Of a DNA stretch of 64,000 nt, positions 62,991-64,000 are shown piece after piece; position 1 is the first letter of the stretch; each line of letters starts with the position of its first letter. The translations under genes were made by a program, and so were the position numbers. This DNA is from Myotis daubentonii (taxonomy: Eukaryota > Chordata > Mammalia > Chiroptera > Vespertilionidae): contig NC_081847.1 in NCBI RefSeq assembly GCF_963259705.1, forward strand, positions 70,825,754-70,889,753, read 5' to 3'. The notes under the pieces are model-generated. The model ran no database searches. It saw nothing but the letters and a program-made list of their open reading frames with translations, and was not told the origin of the DNA.

Positions 62991-63389
62991 GTGTCTTAAG
63001 TGTTTGTTACAGAAATGTTTTCAACGGAGCATCCAGGCCATGACTGAGGAGCTGAACTTAGGTTTAGATTCTGCCCCCGGGAGCTTCAAAGTCAAGGTTC
63101 CCGGCACACCCTGGAGGTCAGGGGTGATCCTCCCAACTGTGGTCACAGTGACAACTAATTGGTGAACGTCTCCTGTCCAGTCTCTAGGGCCACACGCGTT
63201 CCTTCTCTGCTCTGCCCCAGAGCCCCGCCTGGAGCCCGAGACCAAGAGGGTGTTTGGACCTGGCCGTAGAGCAAGCATTGAGCACCTGAGCCCAGCGGGG
63301 CTGCGGGCTCCCAGCCAGCACTGCGTGGCCGTGGCCTCCTTCCGTCCCTCAGAACCCCCAGTGGAGTCTTCGTTTCATTCTCTCTATGT

Positions 63390-63505
63390 TCAGAGAAGCA
63401 AACAGGCTCACACGGGCCAGCCCACGGTTCTGTTGCTGCTAAGTGGCAGGGCTGGGATTGAACCCACATCTGTCCAAGTTCAAAGCCTGCGTTTTTAACA
63501 CTAAG
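63390..63505 (-). repeat. MIR SINE, antisense, 5' part
   Basis: cagagaagcaaacaggctca, gtggcagggctgggattgaa, cgtttttaacactaag. Confidence 0.65.
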
Positions 63506-64000
63506 CGACTTGCACAGCCACCCTCAGGCTTGGGGGTTCAGCGTGTGTCCAGCCCAGCCTGAGAAGATCCAGAAGGATCTTGGGGAAAGGAGACCATCGG
63601 AGGCGGAGGGGCCCGCCGGGGGAAGGCAAAGAGGCAAGGGCAGCCCACTGCACTAGGCTCTGCAACACGACCTGTTTGTGGAAGAGCAAAGGCTGTGGGG
63701 TGCAGGGCCGAGGTGTGTGAATGGTGGGAGCAACAGGAGGCAAACAGCCTTGAATGCCCGGAAAAGGTTTAGACTGTCCTGTGCGGGGGGAGCCCCTGGG
63801 CAGTCCGAGCAGAGCCTGCATGTGGCCAGAGACGCGACCACTCTGGTGGCCTGGATGGAAGATACATTCGGAGGAAGGAGGTAGGAGGCAGGGAGGAAAC
63901 TAATGTTAACGAATAACAAACCTCAGCGTCATTACTGGGGATGAGCTATCTCCCTCCGAAGAAAAGCTCACCTGTCCTGCTTTCTGCTTCGTCCAAAGCT

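Larger units (their letters stand above)
51400..64000. other. Intergenic region upstream of CCN5
   Basis: No gene recognised. Contains a solo LTR, a Helitron with nested L1, old L1, Ves, SPIN and MIR copies. Stretches 51610-52260, 58420-59150, 59800-61110 and 63500-64000 show nothing I can classify apart from microsatellites. Confidence 0.6.

Noticed and set aside
59000..64000. Possible first exon of ADA, expected next by synteny
   Set aside because: I looked for a CpG-rich first exon starting with the ADA N-terminus and saw none; it probably lies beyond the right edge.

Overview
This is mammalian nuclear DNA, almost certainly from a vespertilionid (vesper) bat. It holds three vertebrate genes with introns. 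It is also rich in tRNA-derived Ves SINEs, carries Helitrons ending in a short hairpin plus CTAG, and has SPIN-type and other hAT elements with intact 8-bp target duplications. Helitrons together with Ves and SPIN elements are, from what is known of mammals, the signature of Vespertilionidae. No bacterial features are present.

Layout: (1) 1-14450, the 3' half of RIMS4 on the + strand: four coding exons (7293-7405, 7636-7737, 8375-8514, 10133-10351) and a long 3' UTR ending at an ATTAAA signal near 14427. The first exons lie upstream of the window. (2) About 15205-20765, KCNK15 (TASK-5) on the - strand: two exons encoding a complete 324-aa two-pore-domain potassium channel subunit, with a CpG-rich first exon. 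RIMS4 and KCNK15 are tail to tail. (3) 20770-38825, intergenic DNA made largely of Ves SINEs, a Helitron, old LTRs, MIR/L2 relics, SPIN and other DNA transposons. (4) About 38830-51340, CCN5 (WISP2) on the - strand: four exons encoding a complete 250-aa secreted matricellular protein with IGFBP, VWC and TSP1 modules and no C-terminal cystine knot. (5) 51400-64000, intergenic DNA upstream of CCN5: a solo ERV LTR in CCN5 orientation, a Helitron holding a nested young L1, old L1, Ves and SPIN copies. The order RIMS4-KCNK15-CCN5 is the human chromosome 20q13.12 order read in reverse; ADA would be expected beyond the right edge and was not seen.

The genes do not form one pathway. RIMS4 is a presynaptic C2-domain protein, KCNK15 a membrane channel subunit and CCN5 a secreted growth regulator. 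The main points for a second look are: KCNK15 carries a canonical GYG first filter and an RRKSI tail; a 252-bp direct repeat brackets the last CCN5 exon, with one copy abutting a hAT end; a 29-bp templated insertion lies inside a Ves SINE; an LTR with promoter-like boxes lies upstream of CCN5; and a Helitron palindrome carries octamer and YY1-like motifs. I found no wholly new gene system.
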